Shown here: piece after piece, positions 6,871 through 12,968 of the stretch | Position numbering within the stretch: the stretch's first letter is position 1 | Layout of the letters: each line of letters starts with the position of its first letter | From: Pseudomonadota bacterium | Lineage (GTDB): Bacteria > Pseudomonadota > Gammaproteobacteria > Steroidobacterales > Steroidobacteraceae | Reading direction: 5' to 3' | Length of the DNA stretch: 14,188 nucleotides | NCBI GenBank assembly: GCA_028067895.1 | Contig: JAPTUI010000084.1 | Location: forward strand, 1 to 14,188 | Notes under the pieces: model-generated | The model's input: the letters and a program-made list of their open reading frames with translations, nothing else | Databases searched by the model: none | What the model was told of the DNA's origin: nothing | Program-made: the position numbers and the translations under genes

Positions 6871-8565
6871 ATGAGCATCAAATCCGACCACTGGATCCGG
6901 CGCATGGCGCGTGCGCACGGCATGATCGAGCCGTTTGCGCCCGAGCAGGTTCGCTACGTCGACGGCCACAAGATCATCTCCTACGGCACGTCGAGCTACG
7001 GCTACGACGTCCGCTGTGCGGATGAATTCAAGATCTTCACCAACATCAACTCGACCATCGTCGATCCGAAAGCGTTCGACGAGAAGAGTTTCGTCGACCT
7101 GAAGTCAGACGTATGCGTGATCCCGCCGAATTCCTTTGCGTTGGCCCGCACGGTCGAGTACTTCCGGATTCCGCGCAGCGTGCTCACGGTGTGTCTCGGG
7201 AAATCGACCTACGCGCGCTGCTTCCGGGGTGATACCCGCGTGGCTCTTGTCGACGGCACTGCTCCGACGCTCGAGGAGATGGCGCGTCGGCATGATTCCG
7301 GCGAGCTCTTCTGGGGGTACAGCATCGGACCGAACGGGCGGCTCATCGTGTCTCTGCTCGACGCGCCACGATTCATCGGACGCGATTCGCTGCTCGAGAT
7401 CGAGCTGGATGACGGACAGTTCATCCATGCGACTGCGGATCATCAGTTTATGCGGCGCGATGGCCGGATGGCTGCGGCGCAGGCACTGCGCCCGGGCGAT
7501 GCACTCATGCCGCTGTATCGTGACGTCGTGCGGGGCTACGAGTGCGTGTATCAACCGATCGACGGGCATATGTATGCCACTCATCGTCTGGCCGATGAGT
7601 GGAACCTCCGGCACGGCATTTACGCGCAAGCCGCGGCTACCCATCGCCACCACATTGATTTCGATCCCCGGAACAATCGGCCGACAAGCCTGATCAGGAT
7701 GGCCGCATCGGATCACATACGACTGCACAACGAAGAGACTTACGGGGAGAACTTCAATCCTGACGAACACGGGGCGGCCATCCGCGATGCGCTCGCACGC
7801 CGCGCGCTCGACCCGAAGTGGCAGGAACATTTTTCTGCGGTGCAGGCCGAGCGGGCTTCCGCGTTCTGGAGCGGCGAGCGTTACGCCGCGATCCGTGCCC
7901 GACTCCTCGAGTCGCGACGTAATCCGAGCGACGTCACGCGCGAAAAGCACCGCCTCGCCATGTCCAGGCGATATGCGGATCCGGCGGAGCGCCTAAGGCA
8001 TGCCGAGCGGATGATGCACGCATGGGCTGCCGACGATGGTTCCCGTCGACACAAGCAGGCGGAGTTTGCGCGGCAGATCAACCTGCGAGGTGAAATCAAC
8101 GCAGATCGCGTACGCGCGGCACTCGATGAGACGGGCTCCACCCGGGGTGCGGCGGCATTGCTGCAATGCGACCGTTCGGTCTTCCGCCGGTTCCCGGATG
8201 TGGTTGAGCGCCTTCGTGCCTCCCCCGTTTATCGCAATCACAAAGTCGCTGCGATCCGCCAGTTGCCCGGCGATCACGATGTTTACTGTCTGACGGTCCC
8301 CGAGGCGGGCAACTTTGCCCTGGACGCCGGGGTCTTCGTCCATAATTGCGGCATCATCGTGAACGTAACGCCGTTGGAGCCGGAGTGGGAAGGGCACGTC
8401 ACGCTGGAGTTTTCCAATACCACGCCGCTGCCTGCCAAGATCTACGCCAATGAAGGCGTCGCACAGATGTTGTTTTTCGAGTCGGACGAGGTGTGCGCGA
8501 CGTCCTACAAGGACCGGGGCGGAAAGTATCAGGGGCAGAAGGGCGTGACGTTGCCCAAGACCTGA
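6871..8565 (+). CDS. dcd: dCTP deaminase precursor interrupted by an in-frame intein
   Basis: Dcd deaminates dCTP to dUTP, which feeds dUTPase and thymidylate synthesis in the cytoplasm. The open frame encodes 564 residues, but the family length is about 188. Residues 1-116 (MSIKSDHWIRRM to GKSTYAR) and 493-564 (CGIIVNVTPLEPEW to GVTLPKT) join into a gap-free 188-residue Dcd closely resembling the Pseudomonas protein. Residues 117-492 are an intein. The interruption directly follows the conserved Arg116 of GKSTYAR (E. coli Arg115 equivalent). It separates that arginine from the catalytic glutamate in VTLEF (mature Glu137, precursor Glu513; E. coli Glu138). The precursor should therefore be inactive until spliced. 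Start ATG 6871 gives the family N-terminus. It lies 73 bases after mrp and is probably co-transcribed. The Dcd halves show no decay, which implies that the intein splices. Confidence 0.96.
   Translation: MSIKSDHWIRRMARAHGMIEPFAPEQVRYVDGHKIISYGTSSYGYDVRCADEFKIFTNINSTIVDPKAFDEKSFVDLKSDVCVIPPNSFALARTVEYFRIPRSVLTVCLGKSTYARCFRGDTRVALVDGTAPTLEEMARRHDSGELFWGYSIGPNGRLIVSLLDAPRFIGRDSLLEIELDDGQFIHATADHQFMRRDGRMAAAQALRPGDALMPLYRDVVRGYECVYQPIDGHMYATHRLADEWNLRHGIYAQAAATHRHHIDFDPRNNRPTSLIRMAASDHIRLHNEETYGENFNPDEHGAAIRDALARRALDPKWQEHFSAVQAERASAFWSGERYAAIRARLLESRRNPSDVTREKHRLAMSRRYADPAERLRHAERMMHAWAADDGSRRHKQAEFARQINLRGEINADRVRAALDETGSTRGAAALLQCDRSVFRRFPDVVERLRASPVYRNHKVAAIRQLPGDHDVYCLTVPEAGNFALDAGVFVHNCGIIVNVTPLEPEWEGHVTLEFSNTTPLPAKIYANEGVAQMLFFESDEVCATSYKDRGGKYQGQKGVTLPKT
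7219..8346 (+). mobile_element. Intein (376 residues) with HNH homing endonuclease, inserted in dcd
   Basis: The element runs from Cys1 to Asn376 and is followed by Cys as the +1 extein residue. Splicing block A is CFRGDTRVAL (1-10). Block B is ATADHQF with Thr72 and His75. The C-terminal blocks are VYCLTVPEAGNF (355-366) and GVFVHN (371-376), with the penultimate His375 and terminal Asn376. These mark a class 1, Cys-initiated Hint domain. The insert between them carries an HNH-type nuclease core, HRHHIDFDPRNNRP (142-155), followed by His166 and His170. Next come a NUMOD3-like segment TREKHRLAMSRR (240-251) and a possible helix-turn-helix GSTRGAAALLQCDRSVFRR (306-324), both probably for DNA recognition. 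No LAGLIDADG motif was seen. Base composition looks lower in G+C than the exteins (35 of 60 in 7561-7620 against 41 of 60 in 6901-6960), in keeping with acquisition. All splicing and nuclease residues appear intact, so it may be fully mobile. Confidence 0.95.
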
Positions 8566-8784
8566 TGCACGGAGCGGATCTGTCCCAACAGGGTTCGGGG
8601 TGTCCTGCCGAGTTGCGCGGTGATGGCCGGTCAGTCGAGGGAAACGGTTTGCACCGCGGTTTTCAGGTCGCGAAGAAGGCTGTCATCACGTTGCTTCAAT
8701 TCCCGCGAAGAATAGAACACAGAGAGGAATGGGTCGGCCATGCTCGGGGTGCTCGTTTCCCCCGCCGAGACCCCGAATGGGTCG
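8566..8784. other. Convergent intergenic region between dcd and the DUF3108 gene
   Basis: These 219 bases lie between two converging genes and look less GC-rich than the flanks. They hold a short minus-strand open frame and, at the right end, a possible terminator (separate entry). The open frame starts at ATG 8741, ends at 8631 and encodes 36 residues beginning MADPFLSVFYSSRELKQRDD. It has no clear ribosome-binding site and no family I recognise. I do not annotate it as a gene. Confidence 0.35.
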
Positions 8785-8794
8785 TTATTGTTTC
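8769..8794 (+). terminator. Possible intrinsic terminator for mrp-dcd
   Basis: GACCC (8769-8773) and GGGTC (8779-8783) form a 5-bp stem around CGAAT, followed on the plus strand by the T-rich GTTATTGTTTC. The stem is short, and it lies over 200 bases after the dcd stop, touching the stop codon of the opposite gene. The match is therefore weak. Confidence 0.3.
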
Positions 8795-9528
8795 TTGAAG
8801 GAGCGAATGTTGAGCGCAAAGAGCACTTCATCGCCGCGGCGCTGCTCGAGGCGCGCCGGCAGGTAATCGAGCGACGGCGCGAGCCACATGTAGGTCGTGC
8901 GCCGTGCGCCCTGATGGTGGCTCGTGTAGAGCAGGGTGTGCAGCTCGCCGAGCGGAGTGCGCAGTGTGGCTTCGCCCTGTCGGACGAACTCGAACTGGTT
9001 GATCACGTCCGTGTTGAGCATCCAGAAGCTCGCGGGCGGCTTGCCGGCGAGAAATCCCAGCATCAGGGCAATCTGCACCGAGCCTGGATCCTGCGTGCCC
9101 GGTTCGAGTTTCAGGTCGAGCGGCTTGTGTTTGGCGCTGCCGGTCACCCGGCCGCTCGTCCAGTCGAAATGCACGTCCTCGGGCGGACCGCCCCCCTGGG
9201 AGCGGAAGCTCAGCGGCTGCACCTCGCCGTTCACCAGCCGGAAGCGGCTCTCCTGGGTGATGTCGTGGGGCAGGAAGAGATGGAACAGCCCGCCCGCCCG
9301 ATCGACCGAGCTGTAGCGGTATTCGTCCGGACCGGTCTGGGCGAGGGTCAGTGTCGAGCGTCCGGCGGTGATGCCGTGCCAGGCCACCGAGTAGGTGGCG
9401 ACGAAGGTCGGCGGCTTCACGGCGGCGGGCGCGGCCGGCGGACTGCCCGCGTGCGCCAGCGTCAGGGCTGCGAGCAGCGCGAGCGCTGAGGGCAGGATCT
9501 GCAGCCGCATCGAGACTCTCTTACGCAT
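8785..9528 (-). CDS. DUF3108 family exported protein
   Basis: This 247-residue protein has an N-terminal signal peptide: basic MRKRVSMRLQ, a hydrophobic stretch ILPSALALLAALTL, and a likely cleavage after AHA near residue 27. It should be periplasmic. The mature part (from about 39, FVATYSVAWHGITAGRSTL) matches my memory of the DUF3108 family, small beta-rich proteins of unknown function. The start at 9528 overlaps the end of purN by 8 bases and has GAGGAG 4 bases upstream, so translation is probably coupled to purN. A second in-frame ATG at 9510 would also leave a signal peptide. Members often lie directly after purN in gammaproteobacteria. Nothing in the sequence ties it to purine synthesis, and its function is unknown. 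Confidence 0.85.
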   Translation of the reverse strand: MRKRVSMRLQILPSALALLAALTLAHAGSPPAAPAAVKPPTFVATYSVAWHGITAGRSTLTLAQTGPDEYRYSSVDRAGGLFHLFLPHDITQESRFRLVNGEVQPLSFRSQGGGPPEDVHFDWTSGRVTGSAKHKPLDLKLEPGTQDPGSVQIALMLGFLAGKPPASFWMLNTDVINQFEFVRQGEATLRTPLGELHTLLYTSHHQGARRTTYMWLAPSLDYLPARLEQRRGDEVLFALNIRSFKKQ

Positions 9529-10180
9529 CGAACTCCTCGATCACCGGTGTGCGCAGCGGCGCGCCGTCGAGCCACGGGCGCTCCTCGCGCCACTGCAGCC
9601 GTCCTTCGGCGCACCAGCCGATCACCGTCGGATAGATGATGTGCTCGGTCGCCTGAACACGCGCTGAGAGGCTCTCCTCGCTCTCTGCGGCGCGTACGGC
9701 AATCCTAGACTGCAGCACCCGCGGGCCGCCGTCGAGTTCGGGTGTTACGTAATGCACGGTGGCCCCGTGCGAGCGCTCGCCCGCCTCGAGCACGCGCCGG
9801 TGGGTATGCAGTCCCGGAAACTTCGGCAGCAGCGAGGGATGAATGTTGAGGATGCGGCCGGCGCGGGCGGTCACGAACGGCCCCGACAGGATGCGCATGA
9901 AGCCGGCGAGGACGATGAGCTCGACGCCGGCCGAATCGAGCGCGGCGGCGGCTTGCTGTTCAAACTCGCTGCGCTGCGCGGCTGCGGGCCACGGGATCGC
10001 GCGGGTCGCCAAGCCCAACCCGCGGGCCGTCACCAGGCCCGCAGCGGCGGGCTGATCGGAAATGACCAGTGCGACTTCGGCGCCGAGGCGCCCGGCGTGG
10101 CAGTGCTGCGCGATCGTCGCCATGTTCGAGCCGCGGCCGGAGATCAATATCCCGAGCCGCAGTGCACTGCGGCTGCTCAC
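9521..10180 (-). CDS. purN: Phosphoribosylglycinamide formyltransferase (PurN)
   Basis: PurN transfers a formyl group from 10-formyltetrahydrofolate to GAR, giving FGAR, the third step of purine synthesis. The 219 residues contain the substrate phosphate loop SGRGSN (14-19), the catalytic NIHPSLLPKFPG with Asn112 and His114, and the folate-site ELDGGPR with Asp150, in family order and spacing. The gene starts with GTG at 10180 and overlaps the purM stop as GTGA, with no separate ribosome-binding site, so translation is likely coupled to purM. Its own end overlaps the DUF3108 gene. Length is close to the usual value of about 212. Assignment is firm. Confidence 0.96.
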   Translation of the reverse strand: MSSRSALRLGILISGRGSNMATIAQHCHAGRLGAEVALVISDQPAAAGLVTARGLGLATRAIPWPAAAQRSEFEQQAAAALDSAGVELIVLAGFMRILSGPFVTARAGRILNIHPSLLPKFPGLHTHRRVLEAGERSHGATVHYVTPELDGGPRVLQSRIAVRAAESEESLSARVQATEHIIYPTVIGWCAEGRLQWREERPWLDGAPLRTPVIEEFDA

Positions 10181-11214
10181 TCGATGACGACGCCGCGCGT
10201 GCCGGCGCGGATCTCCCCGATCAGCTGCGCCTGCTCGCCGTGCGCGGCGAGAAACTCGAGCGCGGCGGTTTCGTGCCCGGCCGGCACGATGACCACCATG
10301 CCGATGCCGCAGTTGAAGGTGCGATACATCTCAGCCGCCTCGATCCGGCCTGCGCGCTGCAGCCAGTCGAACACCGGATCGTGCGGCCAGTTGCGCCGCT
10401 TCAGCACCGCTTCTAGACCCTCGGGCAACACGCGCGGGATGTTGTCCGTCAGGCCGCCGCCGGTGATGTGGGCCATGGCCCGCAGCGGCACTGCGCGCGC
10501 GAGCGCGAGCAGCGGTTTGACATAGATGCGCGTCGGCGCGAGCAGCCGCTCGAGGAGCGGCTGGCCGTCGAGCATGGTGTGTGCATCGGCACCGCTGGCG
10601 GCCAGGAGTTTGCGGATCAGCGAGTAGCCGTTGGAGTGCGGTCCTGAGGCGCTGAGGCCGATGACGGCATCGCCAGGGCGAGTGTGGCGGCCGTCGATGA
10701 TGGCGTCTTTCTCCACCACCCCGACGCAAAAGCCAGCGAGATCGTAATCTTCGCCGTGGTACATGCCCGGCATTTCGGCGGTCTCGCCCCCGACCAGGGC
10801 GCAGCCGGCCTGCGCGCAGCCCTCGGCGATGCCGCATACGACCGCTTCGGCGACCTCGACGCGCAGTGTGCCGGTGGCGTAATAGTCTAGGAAGAACAGC
10901 GGCTCGGCACCCTGCACCAGGACGTCATTGACGCACATGGCGACCAGATCGATGCCGATGGTGTCGTGCCGGCCGGTGTCGATGGCGAGGCGCAGCTTGG
11001 TGCCGACGCCGTCGGTGCCGGACACCAGCACGGGCTTGCGATAACCGGCTGGGATCTCCACCTGTGCTCCGAACCCGCCGACGCCGGCCAGGACCTCAGG
11101 GCGGCGCGTGCGCGCAACATGCGGTTTGATGCGTTCGACGAGTTCGTCTCCGGCGTCGATGTCGACGCCAGCGTCGCGGTACGTCATGCCGCGCGAGACT
11201 TTCGGATCAGTCAT
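10177..11214 (-). CDS. purM: Phosphoribosylformylglycinamidine cyclo-ligase (AIR synthetase, PurM)
   Basis: PurM uses ATP to close FGAM into AIR, the fifth step of purine synthesis, as a cytoplasmic dimer. The 345 residues match the E. coli length exactly. Visible motifs are MTYRDAGVDIDAGDELV near the start, GVGGFGAQ (44-51), the signature SGTDGVGTKL (65-74), GGETAEMPG (142-150) and SGPHSNGYSL. The open frame continues upstream well beyond 11214, but this ATG (MTDPKVSRG) gives the family N-terminus and length. The ribosome-binding site is poor. It is the first gene of purM-purN-DUF3108 and diverges from the DUF2066 gene. I saw no clear PurR-type operator. Confidence 0.96.
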   Translation of the reverse strand: MTDPKVSRGMTYRDAGVDIDAGDELVERIKPHVARTRRPEVLAGVGGFGAQVEIPAGYRKPVLVSGTDGVGTKLRLAIDTGRHDTIGIDLVAMCVNDVLVQGAEPLFFLDYYATGTLRVEVAEAVVCGIAEGCAQAGCALVGGETAEMPGMYHGEDYDLAGFCVGVVEKDAIIDGRHTRPGDAVIGLSASGPHSNGYSLIRKLLAASGADAHTMLDGQPLLERLLAPTRIYVKPLLALARAVPLRAMAHITGGGLTDNIPRVLPEGLEAVLKRRNWPHDPVFDWLQRAGRIEAAEMYRTFNCGIGMVVIVPAGHETAALEFLAAHGEQAQLIGEIRAGTRGVVIE

Positions 11215-11330
11215 GCAGTGGTCTTTCTGAGGCTGGGGGCTGCCGCCGAGCGGCCGGTTCGCGTATGGTATTGTACATTCCGTCCGGCGCCGTAGCGCGG
11301 TACAAACACCAGGATCGAAGGCTTGCTCGT
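11215..11330. promoter_or_regulatory. Divergent promoter region between purM and the DUF2066 gene
   Basis: These 116 bases separate two divergent genes, so they should hold promoters in both directions. On the minus strand TACAAT (11275 down to 11270) is a good -10 match for purM, but the bases 17 upstream are GC-rich without a -35 match. For the plus strand I can only point to GAAGG, nine bases before the ATG at 11331, as a probable ribosome-binding site. Confidence 0.4.
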
Positions 11331-12410
11331 ATGACCCCCGCATCGCGCCGCGTAGGGCGCCTGTTGACGCTGCTGATCTGTGCGGCTCTGCCGGCGGTGT
11401 GCCTCGCGAGCCGCGAGATGCCGGTGTATACCGTGGATGCGGCGGCGCAGACGCCCGCCGCGCTGTCTCAGGCGCTGCGGGCCGTACTGGTGCGGGCGAC
11501 CGGTCATGCCGAGGCGGCGCAGGATCCACAGCTCGCAGCGCTCGTGGCCAATGCCGCGCAGTACGTGCAGGGCTATCAGCCGGGGCCGACGGGCACGCTG
11601 CTCGTCACCTTCCAGGCCGGTCCGCTCGAACACGCGATCCGTGCCGCCGGACGTAATCTCTGGGGCGCCGATCGTCCCTTCACGCTCGTCGTGCTGAGTC
11701 CCCCGCCGACGCAGACCCAGCAGGCCGCGGACAGCGCCTCGGTGCAGCGGGCGGCCGAGGTGCGCGGCCTGCCGATCAGCGTCGTGCCGCTGACGGTGCG
11801 TACCGCGGACGGGCGGCTGCTGCCGTCCTCGGCGCTGCTGGCGATGGCGCACAACTTCGGCGCCGAGCAGCTGCTCATCGGCCGGGACGTCACGGCGGCG
11901 ACCCCCGTGCAGGGCATGGCGGCGGCGACCCCCGTGCAGGGCATGGCGGCGGCGACCCCCGTGCAGGGCGCGGCTGCCCCCCCCCCGGTGCCCGATACGT
12001 GGCATTGGACACTCGTCACCCCGTTCGTCACGCGCCAGTTCACCGGCTCGGTGACCTCGGGCATTGATCAGACGGTCGACTGGCTGGCGCCGCCGCTGCA
12101 GGCCAGCCCCGGCGGCGGGGTCGCCAAGACGCCGGTGCGCATCGTGGGCCTGCGGACGCTCGCGGACTATGCCCAGGCGGAGACCATGCTCGCGGCAGTG
12201 CCGGGGGTGCACCAGAGCACCGTTCGGAAAATCGACGGTAGCACGGTGGAGTTCGAACTCTGGGCGCGCGGCGGGGCAGACGGTCTGCGCCAAGTCCTCG
12301 CGTGGTCGCCGCGCCTGAAGCGCCAGGGTTCGGACGGAGTGCTGACGTACCGATACGTTGCGCCGCCGCCTGTGCCGTCGACCCCAGCTCCGGCGGCGCC
12401 TTCGCCCTGA
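11331..12410 (+). CDS. DUF2066 family exported protein with internal tandem repeat
   Basis: This 359-residue protein has a signal peptide (MTPASRRVGR, then LLTLLICAALPA, likely cleavage after Ala26) and no lipobox (PAVC lacks the small residue before Cys), so it is probably periplasmic. The body matches what I recall of DUF2066: an early VYTVDAAAQTPAALSQALR, VLVRATGH, and a C-terminal region with IVGLRTLADYAQAETMLAAV. DUF2066 proteins are uncharacterised and typically lie next to purM and hda, as here. A low-complexity stretch from residue 191, TPVQGMAAA repeated, then Pro-rich, splits the two conserved parts and is coded by a 27-bp tandem repeat and a ten-C tract. The start at 11331 gives the signal peptide; the upstream extension does not look like protein. 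The C-terminus is Pro/Ala-rich. Confidence 0.85.
   Translation: MTPASRRVGRLLTLLICAALPAVCLASREMPVYTVDAAAQTPAALSQALRAVLVRATGHAEAAQDPQLAALVANAAQYVQGYQPGPTGTLLVTFQAGPLEHAIRAAGRNLWGADRPFTLVVLSPPPTQTQQAADSASVQRAAEVRGLPISVVPLTVRTADGRLLPSSALLAMAHNFGAEQLLIGRDVTAATPVQGMAAATPVQGMAAATPVQGAAAPPPVPDTWHWTLVTPFVTRQFTGSVTSGIDQTVDWLAPPLQASPGGGVAKTPVRIVGLRTLADYAQAETMLAAVPGVHQSTVRKIDGSTVEFELWARGGADGLRQVLAWSPRLKRQGSDGVLTYRYVAPPPVPSTPAPAAPSP
11901..11969 (+). repeat. 27-bp tandem repeat, 2.6 copies, inside the DUF2066 gene
   Basis: Two identical 27-base units (11901-11927 and 11928-11954) are followed by the first 15 bases of a third (11955-11969). Each unit encodes TPVQGMAAA. The unit length is a multiple of three, so copy-number change would alter linker length without breaking the frame. 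Confidence 0.95.
11977..11986 (+). repeat. Ten-C homopolymer tract in coding sequence
   Basis: A run of ten C follows the tandem repeat within the DUF2066 gene and encodes part of APPPVP. Tracts this long slip during replication in many bacteria. A one-base change would shift the frame and remove the C-terminal 40% of the protein. It could also be a place where sequencing errs. Confidence 0.9.
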
Positions 12411-12413
12411 GTC

Positions 12414-12965
12414 GTGCGCCACATACCCAACCTGATCTGTCTGATCCGGCTGGCGTTGATCTGGCCGGTGGCGAGCGCGCTGCACGCGCAGCGCTACGAG
12501 CTCGCCTTGGCACTGTTCGTGGTGGCGGCGGTCTCCGACGGTCTCGACGGGTTTCTCGCCAAACGCTTCAACTGGGTTTCGGAGCTCGGCAAGGTGCTCG
12601 ATCCGGCCGCCGACAAGCTGCTGTTGGTGGTGGTGTTCGTGGAGTCGGCCTGGCTCGGCCTCGTGCCCTGGTGGGTGACCGCCTCAGCCGTGAGTCGCGA
12701 CGTCATGATTGCCCTCGGGGCGCTCATCTACCGCGTCTGGTTCGGTCCGCTGCGCGGCCGCCCGACGGTGCTCAGCAAGATCAACACCGCCGCGCAGTTG
12801 CTGTATCTCGCCGGGGTGATGTTCGTGGCGGCTTCGCAGCTGCCGCTCGCCGGGGAGCTGCGAGCGTTCGCGCTCATCGTGTTCGTCACCACGGCACTGT
12901 CGGGCTTTGACTATCTGTCAACGTTTACACGCCGCGCCTGGAACGCCCCGCACCGGACGGCCTGA
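12414..12965 (+). CDS. CDP-alcohol phosphatidyltransferase (PgsA/cardiolipin synthase-like membrane enzyme)
   Basis: This inner-membrane enzyme of 183 residues transfers a phosphatidyl group from CDP-diacylglycerol to an alcohol such as glycerol phosphate. The family signature is present: Asp42, Asp45-Gly46, Ala49, Gly59, Asp63 and Asp67 in DGLDGFLAKR...GKVLDPAADK. The position usually held by Arg after Ala is Lys50. Several hydrophobic segments follow. The N-terminus MRHIPNLICLIRLALIWPV is typical of the family and fixes the GTG start at 12414, three bases after the DUF2066 stop. No ribosome-binding site is visible, suggesting translational coupling. The acceptor alcohol cannot be told from sequence. 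Placement between DUF2066 and hda rather than with uvrC argues against assuming it is the main PgsA. Confidence 0.88.
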   Translation: MRHIPNLICLIRLALIWPVASALHAQRYELALALFVVAAVSDGLDGFLAKRFNWVSELGKVLDPAADKLLLVVVFVESAWLGLVPWWVTASAVSRDVMIALGALIYRVWFGPLRGRPTVLSKINTAAQLLYLAGVMFVAASQLPLAGELRAFALIVFVTTALSGFDYLSTFTRRAWNAPHRTA

Positions 12966-12968
12966 CCC

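Noticed and set aside
7105..7950. Minus-strand open frame of 281 codons inside the intein
   Set aside because: It is antisense to the splicing and HNH motifs and has no recognisable domain.
7219..8346. Class 3 intein
   Set aside because: Although Cys stands at the block F position typical of class 3, the N-terminal Cys nucleophile is present, so class 1 is the simpler reading.
6871..8565. Reading dcd as a fusion with, or as disrupted by, a foreign nuclease gene
   Set aside because: The inserted segment starts with Cys, ends His-Asn before Cys, and leaves a gap-free Dcd when removed. That fits an intein, not a fusion or an insertion that kills the gene.
11215..11529. Upstream extension of purM adding 105 residues
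   Set aside because: The extension is Pro/Arg-rich and overlaps the divergent gene and promoter region; ATG 11214 gives exactly the 345-residue family length.
11211..12485. Minus-strand open frame of 424 codons opposite the DUF2066 gene
   Set aside because: Arg/His/Gly-rich translation without a family match; the plus strand encodes a signal peptide and DUF2066 body. The apparent HALHGGRR repeats only mirror the 27-bp repeat.
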